Source of the DNA: RUG12395 sp034178705
Lineage (GTDB): Bacteria > Bacillota > Clostridia > Oscillospirales > CAG-272
Assembly (NCBI GenBank): GCA_034178705.1
Contig: JAXFQY010000045.1
Coordinates: forward strand, 1-64,000
DNA length: 64,000 nt
Reading direction: 5' to 3'
Below, piece after piece: positions 6,633-13,723 of this stretch. A program made the position numbers and the translations under genes. The notes beneath the pieces were generated by a model, which searched no databases, was not told where the DNA came from, and worked only from the letters and a program-made list of their open reading frames with translations. Each line of letters begins with the position of its first letter. The stretch's first letter is position 1.

Positions 6633-8837
6633 CTACTCCGCAAGTCCGCTTCCCGCATAGGCGGTCGCCGACACTCCGTACTGATACACCGACCGGAGAA
6701 ACGCCGCTTTTTCTTCGCCGCTACCAGAAGCGAGCATCCGTTTGACAAAGGTGTTGACGCTGTATGTCGCCGTTCTTTCTGCCTCTCCGTCGGATACAGT
6801 GAAACGCACCACGCTTCCGAATTCCGTCGGGCTGAGCCCTCTGGTTTCAATCCGATATCTCGTCTGTTGAATTCCGTCCATTTCCACCGTGGTTGCGGTA
6901 CGGGTATATTCCAGCTCTGTTCCGTCCTCGAAAACGACATTCGGCGCCGTGTCGCTTCCCGCATATTCGATATAAAGCCGCACCATATTGCCGAACACAA
7001 CTCCACCGCCGCCGATACGGATCCGTTGACTTTCCCCGCTTAACGTCATGTCCGGGATCTCATCCGGAACGCCGGTCTCCTGTGTTCGGTATGCCGCGAT
7101 TACCGCATCTGCATTGGCCGGGTTTTCCGTGTTGTAATTCAAGTAGCGCTGTGCGGCTGCTCCGTACTCGAGAAGATCGGCGATCATCGTTTTGTAACAG
7201 GTCTCATCCTTTCCCGAGGGGCAGCAGGAAAAAGCCGCCGCACAGTAATCCCGGATACTGTATCCTCTTTTTTCATAGAGGATCTGTCCGTCCTCGGAAA
7301 TCAGGCGGATGTCGATCGGATCAGCCATGGATTGCGGTGTAATTCCGCGAAAGGAAAAAACGTATTGACCGCTCTCAGGGGCTGCTGTCTCTGTTGCTGT
7401 TTCTCCGCCCATAGTGAAAATCATCGTTTCGCCGCCCTTGGCAAGATGGGTATAAACCTTCAGAGCAAGATCCTCCGAAAGCGAAACGCTTGTCCCCAAC
7501 ACCGCCGTCACACTTCGCGGAATCGGACCCGCAGCGGTTACGGTCCAGTCATTATCAAGGGTGATCGATACAGCATTATCCCCGCCGTTCGCAACCTGAA
7601 AAGCTTCGATTTCTGAAATATCCCCGTCACTTTCTCCGGATTTGCTGCCCTCCGGAGAGCCGATTACAGAGCAGCAGTCCTGCATCTGCACGTTTCCGAC
7701 GGATCCGGTTATCCGCCCGACATATCCGGTTCCGGAGGTTGTTACCGTTCCGAGATTGATACAGTAGTCCAGATAAAAAAGACCTGCATTTTTATTCGTT
7801 CCGATGCCACCTGTTTTTCCGAACAAACCGCCCGTATATTCCCCTCCGGTCACCGAACCGGTATTCACGCATCGGGAAAACGATGCATTGGCAGCAGCAA
7901 CCGCATCCGAAAGAACCTCCCCGGCAATTCCACCGGCATTTTTATCGCTTTTCTCTCCGGATCCGACAGAGACCGGTCCGGAATTAAGCAAGTCAAGAAA
8001 CAGAAATTCTCTGGTAGCAACATTCTGATTCCAATCATCCGTTGTCTGTGTCCCCTCTCCGCGCAAGGAAACGCTCCCGAAAACACCCCCTGCTGTCAAC
8101 TCCTCCGCTGCAATCCCGCCGTAATTGACACAGCTTTCGGCAATCATGGAGCTCTGCTTGGCAGAACTGCCGACCTCACATTTTCCGCAGATTCCCCCAA
8201 CCGCAGACACGCCCCGAACTTCGCCGAGGTTCGTACAGCTGCGCAGGATCAGCCGCTCTCCGTTCCCGGACAAAAGTGCATATCCGATCAGGCCGCCCAC
8301 CGATTTGAAAGCTCCGGAAACCGAGCAGAAACTGACACAGCCTTCAAGGGTTGTGTTTCCTTCGGCAAAGCCGACCATTCCCCCAACCGCACAGTAGTTT
8401 TTTATAGCAGAGTCTCCGTTCTCCGTCGCCGTACCCGCAATGCTTCCGCGCACCGTCAGATTTCGGATCGTCGCTCCGTTTACCCGCGCAAACAGGCCGA
8501 CCTGCGGCTCCCCGTAACGGATATTCAGTCCGGAGATTGTATGTCCCGCACCGTCAAAAATCCCCGTATAGGGCGCAAGGGCATTTCCGATCGGCATCTG
8601 CCCGTCCACTTCCGTCAGGTCAATATTCGCGGTCAGACGATAATTGGAAGCAAGGGTTTCCCCTCTTTCTCCGGAATCTTCGCTGCCCGAGAGCTGCATC
8701 AGAGCAAAGAGTTCCTCTGGCGTGCTTATCTCATAAAAAACATCCGCGGAAGCCTCTGACGACACAGTCGCTACTCCCGCGGACAGCAAAAATACAGTAA
8801 TACAGAAAGATAGCAGGCATGATAGAATTCGCTTCAT
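6633..8837 (-). CDS. Large secreted GLUG-like repeat protein
   Basis: A 734-residue secreted protein with a signal peptide at about 1-31. Residues 35-400 open with ISTPEELFALMQL and LTANIDLTEV...PIG, then IFDGAGHTISGLNI, followed by many short GG-x2-G repeats (VGGLIGY, GGICGK, GGVFGS, GGIAGE, GGLFGK). This is the layout of GLUG-motif beta-helix surface proteins. A C-terminal part (about 440-734) contains LLEYGAAAQRYLNYNTENPA, a segment I recall from other secreted proteins of gut Clostridia without known function. No membrane anchor or sorting signal is seen, so it is probably secreted or held non-covalently. It is transcribed from a consensus promoter at 8917-8945. Confidence 0.75.
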   Translation of the reverse strand: MKRILSCLLSFCITVFLLSAGVATVSSEASADVFYEISTPEELFALMQLSGSEDSGERGETLASNYRLTANIDLTEVDGQMPIGNALAPYTGIFDGAGHTISGLNIRYGEPQVGLFARVNGATIRNLTVRGSIAGTATENGDSAIKNYCAVGGMVGFAEGNTTLEGCVSFCSVSGAFKSVGGLIGYALLSGNGERLILRSCTNLGEVRGVSAVGGICGKCEVGSSAKQSSMIAESCVNYGGIAAEELTAGGVFGSVSLRGEGTQTTDDWNQNVATREFLFLDLLNSGPVSVGSGEKSDKNAGGIAGEVLSDAVAAANASFSRCVNTGSVTGGEYTGGLFGKTGGIGTNKNAGLFYLDYCINLGTVTTSGTGYVGRITGSVGNVQMQDCCSVIGSPEGSKSGESDGDISEIEAFQVANGGDNAVSITLDNDWTVTAAGPIPRSVTAVLGTSVSLSEDLALKVYTHLAKGGETMIFTMGGETATETAAPESGQYVFSFRGITPQSMADPIDIRLISEDGQILYEKRGYSIRDYCAAAFSCCPSGKDETCYKTMIADLLEYGAAAQRYLNYNTENPANADAVIAAYRTQETGVPDEIPDMTLSGESQRIRIGGGGVVFGNMVRLYIEYAGSDTAPNVVFEDGTELEYTRTATTVEMDGIQQTRYRIETRGLSPTEFGSVVRFTVSDGEAERTATYSVNTFVKRMLASGSGEEKAAFLRSVYQYGVSATAYAGSGLAE

Positions 8838-8916
8838 AATACAAACTCCCTTTCCCAGATATCTGCGCCGCGCGAATCCGTGTATATTTCACAAAGCAAT
8901 TTAGGATGATATGAAA

Positions 8917-8945
8917 ATTTTATCGCAAAATTCGACACGTGTCAA
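8917..8945 (-). promoter_or_regulatory. Consensus promoter of the GLUG-like protein, with palindrome on the -35
   Basis: Minus strand: -35 TTGACA (8945-8940), 17-base spacer, -10 TAAAAT (8922-8917). A perfect 10-base palindrome GACACGTGTC (8934-8943) overlaps the -35 box and could be an operator. The rest of 8838-9148 has no recognised gene. Confidence 0.7.
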
Positions 8946-9148
8946 GTCGTTCCGCTCAAATACATGAATATTTCTTTATTTTTTATTATCTCCTAATTTT
9001 TGTCAAAGCTCTTCCCTTTTCTCGGCTTTGGGTCTGCCCAGCTGCTTCGGTATTGGAACACCTTCCCGGCTCCGCAAGGAGAGGGAGTATACAAGATCCC
9101 CCTTTCTTTCTGCGTGTTTTCTCCGACTCTTATTTTTTTGGAAAAATA

Positions 9149-9177
9149 TTGACTTTTTTGTTTTTCCGTGTTATATT
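9149..9177 (+). promoter_or_regulatory. Promoter of the c-di-GMP riboswitch operon
   Basis: -35 TTGACT (9149-9154), exactly 17 bases, -10 TATATT (9172-9177). Transcription should start near 9184, giving a leader of about 190 bases that contains a small hairpin (about 9190-9216), the riboswitch and a terminator before the first gene at 9376. Confidence 0.75.
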
Positions 9178-9244
9178 AAAAAGGAAGATCCTTTACAGAA
9201 ATTGCATCTGTAAGGACTTTCCGTCGCGGTTGCATCCCATAATC

Positions 9245-9330
9245 GAATCTTTGGCAAACCTGTCAAAAGACAGGGGCGCAAAGCTCAGGTGTCTAAGCGA
9301 ATTCATTTCGTATGATCGACCGGCTGCAAA
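9245..9330 (+). promoter_or_regulatory. c-di-GMP-I (GEMM) riboswitch aptamer
   Basis: The core reads TTGGCAAACC, stem CCTGTC/GACAGG with an A-rich loop, then GGGGCGCAAAGC, then TCTAAG ... GTATGA, which fits the 11-nucleotide tetraloop receptor, and a closing strand GACCGGCTGC. These match the conserved GEMM-I elements (GGCAAACC, GCGCAAAGC and receptor). In the second helix AGC (9282-9284) can pair with GCT (9323-9325) and GGT (9288-9290) with ACC (9319-9321). I could not define the outer P1 helix with certainty, and the loop is AAAA where GAAA is usual. Its place before an exopolysaccharide-type operon with an EAL gene supports c-di-GMP as ligand. Confidence 0.85.
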
Positions 9331-9357
9331 CTTTTTCAGTTGCAGTCGGCCTTTTTG
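9318..9357 (+). terminator. Riboswitch-controlled intrinsic terminator
   Basis: Stem GACCGGCTGCAA (9318-9329) with TTGCAGTCGGCC (9340-9351), one mismatch and one G-U pair, followed by five Ts. The 5' arm reuses bases of the riboswitch closing strand (9319-9325), so aptamer folding and terminator folding should exclude each other. That predicts that c-di-GMP binding allows read-through (an ON switch); this direction is inferred from the overlap only. Confidence 0.8.
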
Positions 9358-9375
9358 TTTTATCGGGAGACTTTT

Positions 9376-10071
9376 ATGAACAAAGTTCTGAGAGAGGAAA
9401 AGAAGTTTCTTATATCAACAGCAGAATACCTGCAGAAAAGCTGCCAGTTGGAAAAGGTCCTGCTTCAGGATCCGCATAATGGCACACACGGGTATCCCAT
9501 CCGTTCGTTGTATTTTGACACCCCTTTCGACGATGATTTTTTTGAAAAGCAAGCAGGAACCGAGATCAGAAAAAAAATTCGGCTGCGCTGTTACGATCCG
9601 CATCACAATTATGCCATGCTGGAGTTAAAGCAAAAGCAGGGGCAAAGACAGATGAAACGATCTCTGCGCATTTCCAAGGAAGATGCCCTCAGACTGGTTG
9701 CGTGTGATTATTCCCCGCTTCTCTCCTATCAAGAGGAATTTGCGGGCGAAATGTACGGACTGATGCGCAGCCGATGTTACCGCCCGAAAACCATCGTGCA
9801 GTATAACCGCAAGGCCTTTATCGCCAAGGAGAATAGAATCCGGATCACTTTTGATAACACAATTCTCTCCACCGAAAGTTCTTTTGATCTTTTTTCGGAT
9901 TCCCTCAATATGAATCCGGTTCTGGATCCTTATGACGTAATCATGGAAGTAAAATTCAACGGTTTTTTACTGGGATACATACAACAGCTGATCAACAGCA
10001 TTGATAAAAGCGAGTTGTCTGTCAGCAAGTACTGTCTTGCACGGCAACATGCCTATCAGACACATATTTGA
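9376..10071 (+). CDS. VTC-domain (polyphosphate polymerase-like) protein
   Basis: A 231-residue protein of the VTC/CYTH-like fold. Visible features are EEKKFLIS (residues 7-14), RSLYFDTP (43-50), RKKIRLRCY (65-73), LELKQKQGQ (82-90) and KRSLRIS, the basic and acidic residues lining the triphosphate tunnel in this family. Family members make inorganic polyphosphate in yeast vacuoles; in bacteria small VTC-domain proteins recur beside DUF4956 and CotH genes with no settled role. The start at 9376 was chosen over an upstream ATG that lies inside the terminator; GGGAGA precedes it. First gene after the riboswitch, followed after 16 bases by DUF4956. It may supply or use polyphosphate or nucleotide triphosphate in polymer modification. 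Confidence 0.85.
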   Translation: MNKVLREEKKFLISTAEYLQKSCQLEKVLLQDPHNGTHGYPIRSLYFDTPFDDDFFEKQAGTEIRKKIRLRCYDPHHNYAMLELKQKQGQRQMKRSLRISKEDALRLVACDYSPLLSYQEEFAGEMYGLMRSRCYRPKTIVQYNRKAFIAKENRIRITFDNTILSTESSFDLFSDSLNMNPVLDPYDVIMEVKFNGFLLGYIQQLINSIDKSELSVSKYCLARQHAYQTHI

Positions 10072-10087
10072 TTTCAGGAGAAGTATC

Positions 10088-10765
10088 ATGAAAGACAAGC
10101 TTTACAGCCTTTTTGAAAACACCGGCGAGCTTACTCTGCAGGAGGTTACTGCCAATATTCTGATGGCAGCCATTTTGGGATTCCTGATCTTTTTTTCCTA
10201 TGCCCTTTCACACAGGGGAACTATTTACAGCAAAAAATTTAATGTTTCCCTGGTCGTTCTGACCGTTCTGACCGGTACCGTGATGACGGTAATCGGGAAC
10301 AACATTGCACTCTCCCTCGGTATGGTCGGTGCGCTCTCTATCGTGCGTTTCCGCACCGCAGTAAAGGACAGCCGTGATACAGTATACATTTTCTGGACCG
10401 TCATTGTGGGAATCTGCTGCGGAGTCGGGGATTATCTGGTTGCTGCTGTCGGCAGCGCCATTGCTTTTGCCGTGCTGCTGGTTTTGGGTATGATCAAAAA
10501 CGATAACCGGATGCTTCTGATTGTCCGCGCCTCTAGAAACCGGCAGTCCGTTATTCAGTCCCATATCTTCAAGCTGTTCAAGCGCAAAGCGATCCTGCGT
10601 GTTCGCAACACAACCGAGGAAACGGTAGAATTCATCTACGAAATATCTTCCAAGCTTCTGAGAAAGGTAGAAAGTGAAACACTGAACGTAAGCGACTCCC
10701 TGTACGACATCGGCGGTGTTGAATATGTCAACATTGTCATGCAGAATGAAGAGATATCCAACTGA
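10088..10765 (+). CDS. DUF4956 family membrane protein
   Basis: A 225-residue membrane protein with hydrophobic segments at about 22-42, 52-72, 76-92 and 105-140, and a soluble C-terminal third. The signature SLGMVGALSIVRFRTAVKD, followed by a membrane segment, is diagnostic of DUF4956. The family's biochemical role is unknown; it regularly accompanies VTC and CotH genes, which is exactly the context here. The start after TCAGGAGAAG is well supported. The next gene begins one base after the stop codon, indicating tight coupling. I infer a membrane component, perhaps channel or scaffold, of the same polymer-modifying machine. Confidence 0.85.
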   Translation: MKDKLYSLFENTGELTLQEVTANILMAAILGFLIFFSYALSHRGTIYSKKFNVSLVVLTVLTGTVMTVIGNNIALSLGMVGALSIVRFRTAVKDSRDTVYIFWTVIVGICCGVGDYLVAAVGSAIAFAVLLVLGMIKNDNRMLLIVRASRNRQSVIQSHIFKLFKRKAILRVRNTTEETVEFIYEISSKLLRKVESETLNVSDSLYDIGGVEYVNIVMQNEEISN

Positions 10766-10766
10766 G

Positions 10767-12209
10767 ATGAAAAAACACCTTCTGACGGTTCTGCTCTGTG
10801 CATTCTTGATCTCTCTTGCGGGATGCTCCGGTAAAACACCTGAGCCGCCGGATAATATAACCGCCGTCCCGGAAGGAGAAACGGTGAAAATCAGCTGGAC
10901 CCCCTCCGACAATGCCGTTTGCTACAGACTATACCGCAAAACCGAACGGGCATCGGATTACAAATATCTGTGCGATCTGCAGAACACGGAGTATACGGAT
11001 ACCGATGTCCTTCCCGGAGACTCCTATCGGTATAAAGTCGAGATTGTTTACTCCGACTGCATTTCCGCCGGTGCTGAAACGGCGATCGTTACCGTTCCCA
11101 TGCCGACATCAAACACCGAATGTCCTGCACTGACTCAGCCGGTGATTACCTCTGTCACCCGCATGGACAAATACACAGTCGTTCTCCAGATTGCGGAACA
11201 GGATCCGGAATGCGAATACGAGATCCTCCGCGCTGCCGCCCCGGACGAAGAATACTCCGTGATCGATCGCGTCGATGAAAACATATATTATGACATTACC
11301 GCCGAGGACCGGGACTATACCTACACGGTTCGGGCCATAACCGAGCAGCGGGAAAGCCCCGTTTCCTCTCCGGTAACGGTCGGGACGAATGCCAAAAGCG
11401 TATTCGGCGTCCCTGTACTGATGTATCACGAATTTGTAACGCCCGAAGACCTTGCAAACGGAATTGATTTTGATAAATATGCCATTTTCAAAAGTGAGTT
11501 TGAAAGCGACCTTGCCTGGCTTCGGGATAACGGCTACACAACAATTACAACAAGGCAGTTGACAGATTATCTGAACGGCATAGGAACAATGCCTCCAAAG
11601 CCGATTCTGCTTACCATTGACGACGGTAAACTGGGCGTTTATAAAAATGCTTATCCGCTTCTGAAAGAATACGGAATGCAGGCGGTGCTCGCGGTGATCG
11701 GCTCTCGGATTGACCTTGCTACTCAGAAGCCGGAGTCAAGAGTCGATGATCCCGCGCCCTATTGCACTTGGAGTGAAATTGCGGCAATGTCCGAGTCGGG
11801 TGCGGTGGAGGTGATCAGTCATACTTACGGACTGCATGTTTTCCAGCACAGCGGCAGGCAGGGAGCAAACTGTGCAGACGGAGAATCTCTTGAAAGCTTT
11901 CTCCCGATCGCGCAGAAGGATCATGCCCAAATCATCAGCAAAGTTTTTTCTGCAACCGGGATAAGACCCGTCGCAATGTCGTATCCCTACTCCAAGCGCT
12001 CCGAAACCGCCGACTTGGCATGGCTGAAAAGCGGGTATCAGCTTCTGCTCGGCGGGGATAGTCCTAATGAGCGCCGGAGTTATATCAACTATTTCGTACA
12101 GGAAGCAGGAATTAACAGCAAATCTTCGGTTCTTCGCCGTCTTGTACGCATGACCGAAACCCCCGCGGCGGATTTGCTTGAAGAGGCAATCCGGCATGAT
12201 GCCTATTGA
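10767..12209 (+). CDS. Lipoprotein with FN3 domains and polysaccharide deacetylase domain
   Basis: A 480-residue lipoprotein: signal peptide with lipobox LAGC (Cys20), two fibronectin type III-like domains (about 28-112 and 124-205), then a NodB-type deacetylase domain from about 213 (VPVLMYHEF). Metal and catalytic motifs are visible: TIDDG (Asp285-Asp286) and SHTYGLH (His352, His357), with SYPYSKR as the likely motif 3. NodB-family enzymes remove N-acetyl groups from poly-N-acetylglucosamine or peptidoglycan; position and FN3 domains suggest an IcaB/PgaB-like role on the exported glycan. Located on the outer face of the membrane. The start is the ATG that gives the signal peptide, one base after the DUF4956 stop. 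Confidence 0.85.
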   Translation: MKKHLLTVLLCAFLISLAGCSGKTPEPPDNITAVPEGETVKISWTPSDNAVCYRLYRKTERASDYKYLCDLQNTEYTDTDVLPGDSYRYKVEIVYSDCISAGAETAIVTVPMPTSNTECPALTQPVITSVTRMDKYTVVLQIAEQDPECEYEILRAAAPDEEYSVIDRVDENIYYDITAEDRDYTYTVRAITEQRESPVSSPVTVGTNAKSVFGVPVLMYHEFVTPEDLANGIDFDKYAIFKSEFESDLAWLRDNGYTTITTRQLTDYLNGIGTMPPKPILLTIDDGKLGVYKNAYPLLKEYGMQAVLAVIGSRIDLATQKPESRVDDPAPYCTWSEIAAMSESGAVEVISHTYGLHVFQHSGRQGANCADGESLESFLPIAQKDHAQIISKVFSATGIRPVAMSYPYSKRSETADLAWLKSGYQLLLGGDSPNERRSYINYFVQEAGINSKSSVLRRLVRMTETPAADLLEEAIRHDAY

Positions 12210-12233
12210 ATTTCAGGGAAGGGAGTACAGAAC

Positions 12234-13709
12234 ATGAAGTACAAAGCAGCAGGTGCCGCCGCATGCCTCTGTGCGATGCTTCTGTCGGCGGTGCTCGCGG
12301 TCTTTGCCGGGCAAACGGAAACCCGTTACCATCAGCATATGGAGGCGACGGAAAAAGCGCAATGTACGCACGGAGAAGATGTTTTCTGTACCCATCTGCC
12401 GTTGGTTCAAATCAATACGAACGATGCGGAAATTCCGGGCAGATCGGTTTTTGATCAAAACGGCTATCTGACGGGATATACGCAGACCCCCGACGGACAA
12501 GACAGCATCTTTGCCGAGATCACGATCACCGATCAGAAAAATACGAACAATCACATCGGGGATCTTGCCGCGCTCAACAGCAGAATCATCATTCATGTTC
12601 GGGGCAATTCCTCCAGAAGCTTTGACAAAGCAAGCTATGCCGTCAGGCTTGTGACCGACAGCGGAGAAAACAATCCGCAGAGCATAATGGGGATGGATGC
12701 TCACCACGAATGGGTACTGCACGGACCTTTTCTGGACAAAACCCTGATGCGCAACTACATGTGGTACAATATCGCCGGGGAGATCATGGATTACGCTCCC
12801 AATGTCCGATTCTGTGAGGTCATGCTGAACGGAGACTATCAGGGCATATATGTGATGGCGGAAACCATTACCGCCGGAAAAAACGGCGCCAGGCTGAATC
12901 TCTCGGTCAACAAAAAAAGCAATACCTTTTCTGGATATCTGCTCCAACTGGATCGCGGCAGCACCGATCCGCTCAAAAACATCAGCCAATTCTCCGATTA
13001 TACGCAGCGCGCCCAAAGCCTTCTCAACATTGAATACCCTGGGGCAGATAATCTGACCGAGGAATTGAGCGAAGCGATCCGTCAGGACTTCTCCCGGTTT
13101 GAGAAAGCGCTGTATTCCTATGATTTCGACGATCCCAAGTACGGCTATCGTAGCTTTCTTGATATGGAATCTTTCGCGGACTACTTCATCCTCAATGAGC
13201 TTACCTGCAACTATGACGCAGGCTCGCTGTCTACTTATATTTATAAGGACACCGACAGAAAACTCCGTCTCTGCATCTGGGATTTCAACTCCGCCTGTGA
13301 TGCCTATCAGGATACCATCATTCTGCCGCAGCACTTTGAAATGCAGAATTGTCTGTGGTATGTGATGCTGATCAAGGATGAAGCTTTTGTGGAAAAAATC
13401 ATTTCCCGCTATCAAAGTCTCCGGAAAACCTATCTCAGCGATGAATATCTGAACGATTACATAGACGGAGTGATTTCTTATCTCGGTCCGGCAATAGAAC
13501 GCAACTATGAAAAGTGGGGATACACCTTTGGAGAGGAGTATGACCTGCTCAAACCGACAGAGCGAAATCCCCGGACCTACGAAGAAGCAGTGGAAAAAAT
13601 GAAAAGCTTTTTGGAAGCACGAACGGCGTGGCTGGATGAAAATATTGAATCCCTGCGTCAGTATTGCGCCGAGTCAAGGGTCAAAAAATTCAACGAAAAT
13701 GCCAACTGA
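12234..13709 (+). CDS. CotH-like secreted protein kinase
   Basis: A 491-residue exported protein with an N-terminal hydrophobic segment (6-26). The CotH signatures are clear: VRGNSSRSF (122-130), YAVRL, MGMDAHHEWVLHGPFLDKTL (152-171) with MRNYM following, YQGIYVMAE (202-210), LLQLDRG and LCIWDFN (346-352), the last carrying the likely metal-binding Asp350 and Asn352. CotH of Bacillus spores is an atypical ATP-dependent protein kinase. Outside spores, CotH proteins sit on surfaces or in cellulosome-type systems, and here the gene lies between a deacetylase and a glycoside hydrolase. The substrate may be a surface protein or the polymer itself. Ribosome-binding site AAGGGAG. Confidence 0.85.
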   Translation: MKYKAAGAAACLCAMLLSAVLAVFAGQTETRYHQHMEATEKAQCTHGEDVFCTHLPLVQINTNDAEIPGRSVFDQNGYLTGYTQTPDGQDSIFAEITITDQKNTNNHIGDLAALNSRIIIHVRGNSSRSFDKASYAVRLVTDSGENNPQSIMGMDAHHEWVLHGPFLDKTLMRNYMWYNIAGEIMDYAPNVRFCEVMLNGDYQGIYVMAETITAGKNGARLNLSVNKKSNTFSGYLLQLDRGSTDPLKNISQFSDYTQRAQSLLNIEYPGADNLTEELSEAIRQDFSRFEKALYSYDFDDPKYGYRSFLDMESFADYFILNELTCNYDAGSLSTYIYKDTDRKLRLCIWDFNSACDAYQDTIILPQHFEMQNCLWYVMLIKDEAFVEKIISRYQSLRKTYLSDEYLNDYIDGVISYLGPAIERNYEKWGYTFGEEYDLLKPTERNPRTYEEAVEKMKSFLEARTAWLDENIESLRQYCAESRVKKFNENAN

Positions 13710-13723
13710 CGGGAAGCAGATAA

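Noticed and set aside
9340..9375. Longer start for the VTC protein
   Set aside because: It begins inside the terminator hairpin and has no ribosome-binding site.
12213..13415. 400-codon minus-strand frame
   Set aside because: Antisense to the CotH-like gene, which has clear family motifs.
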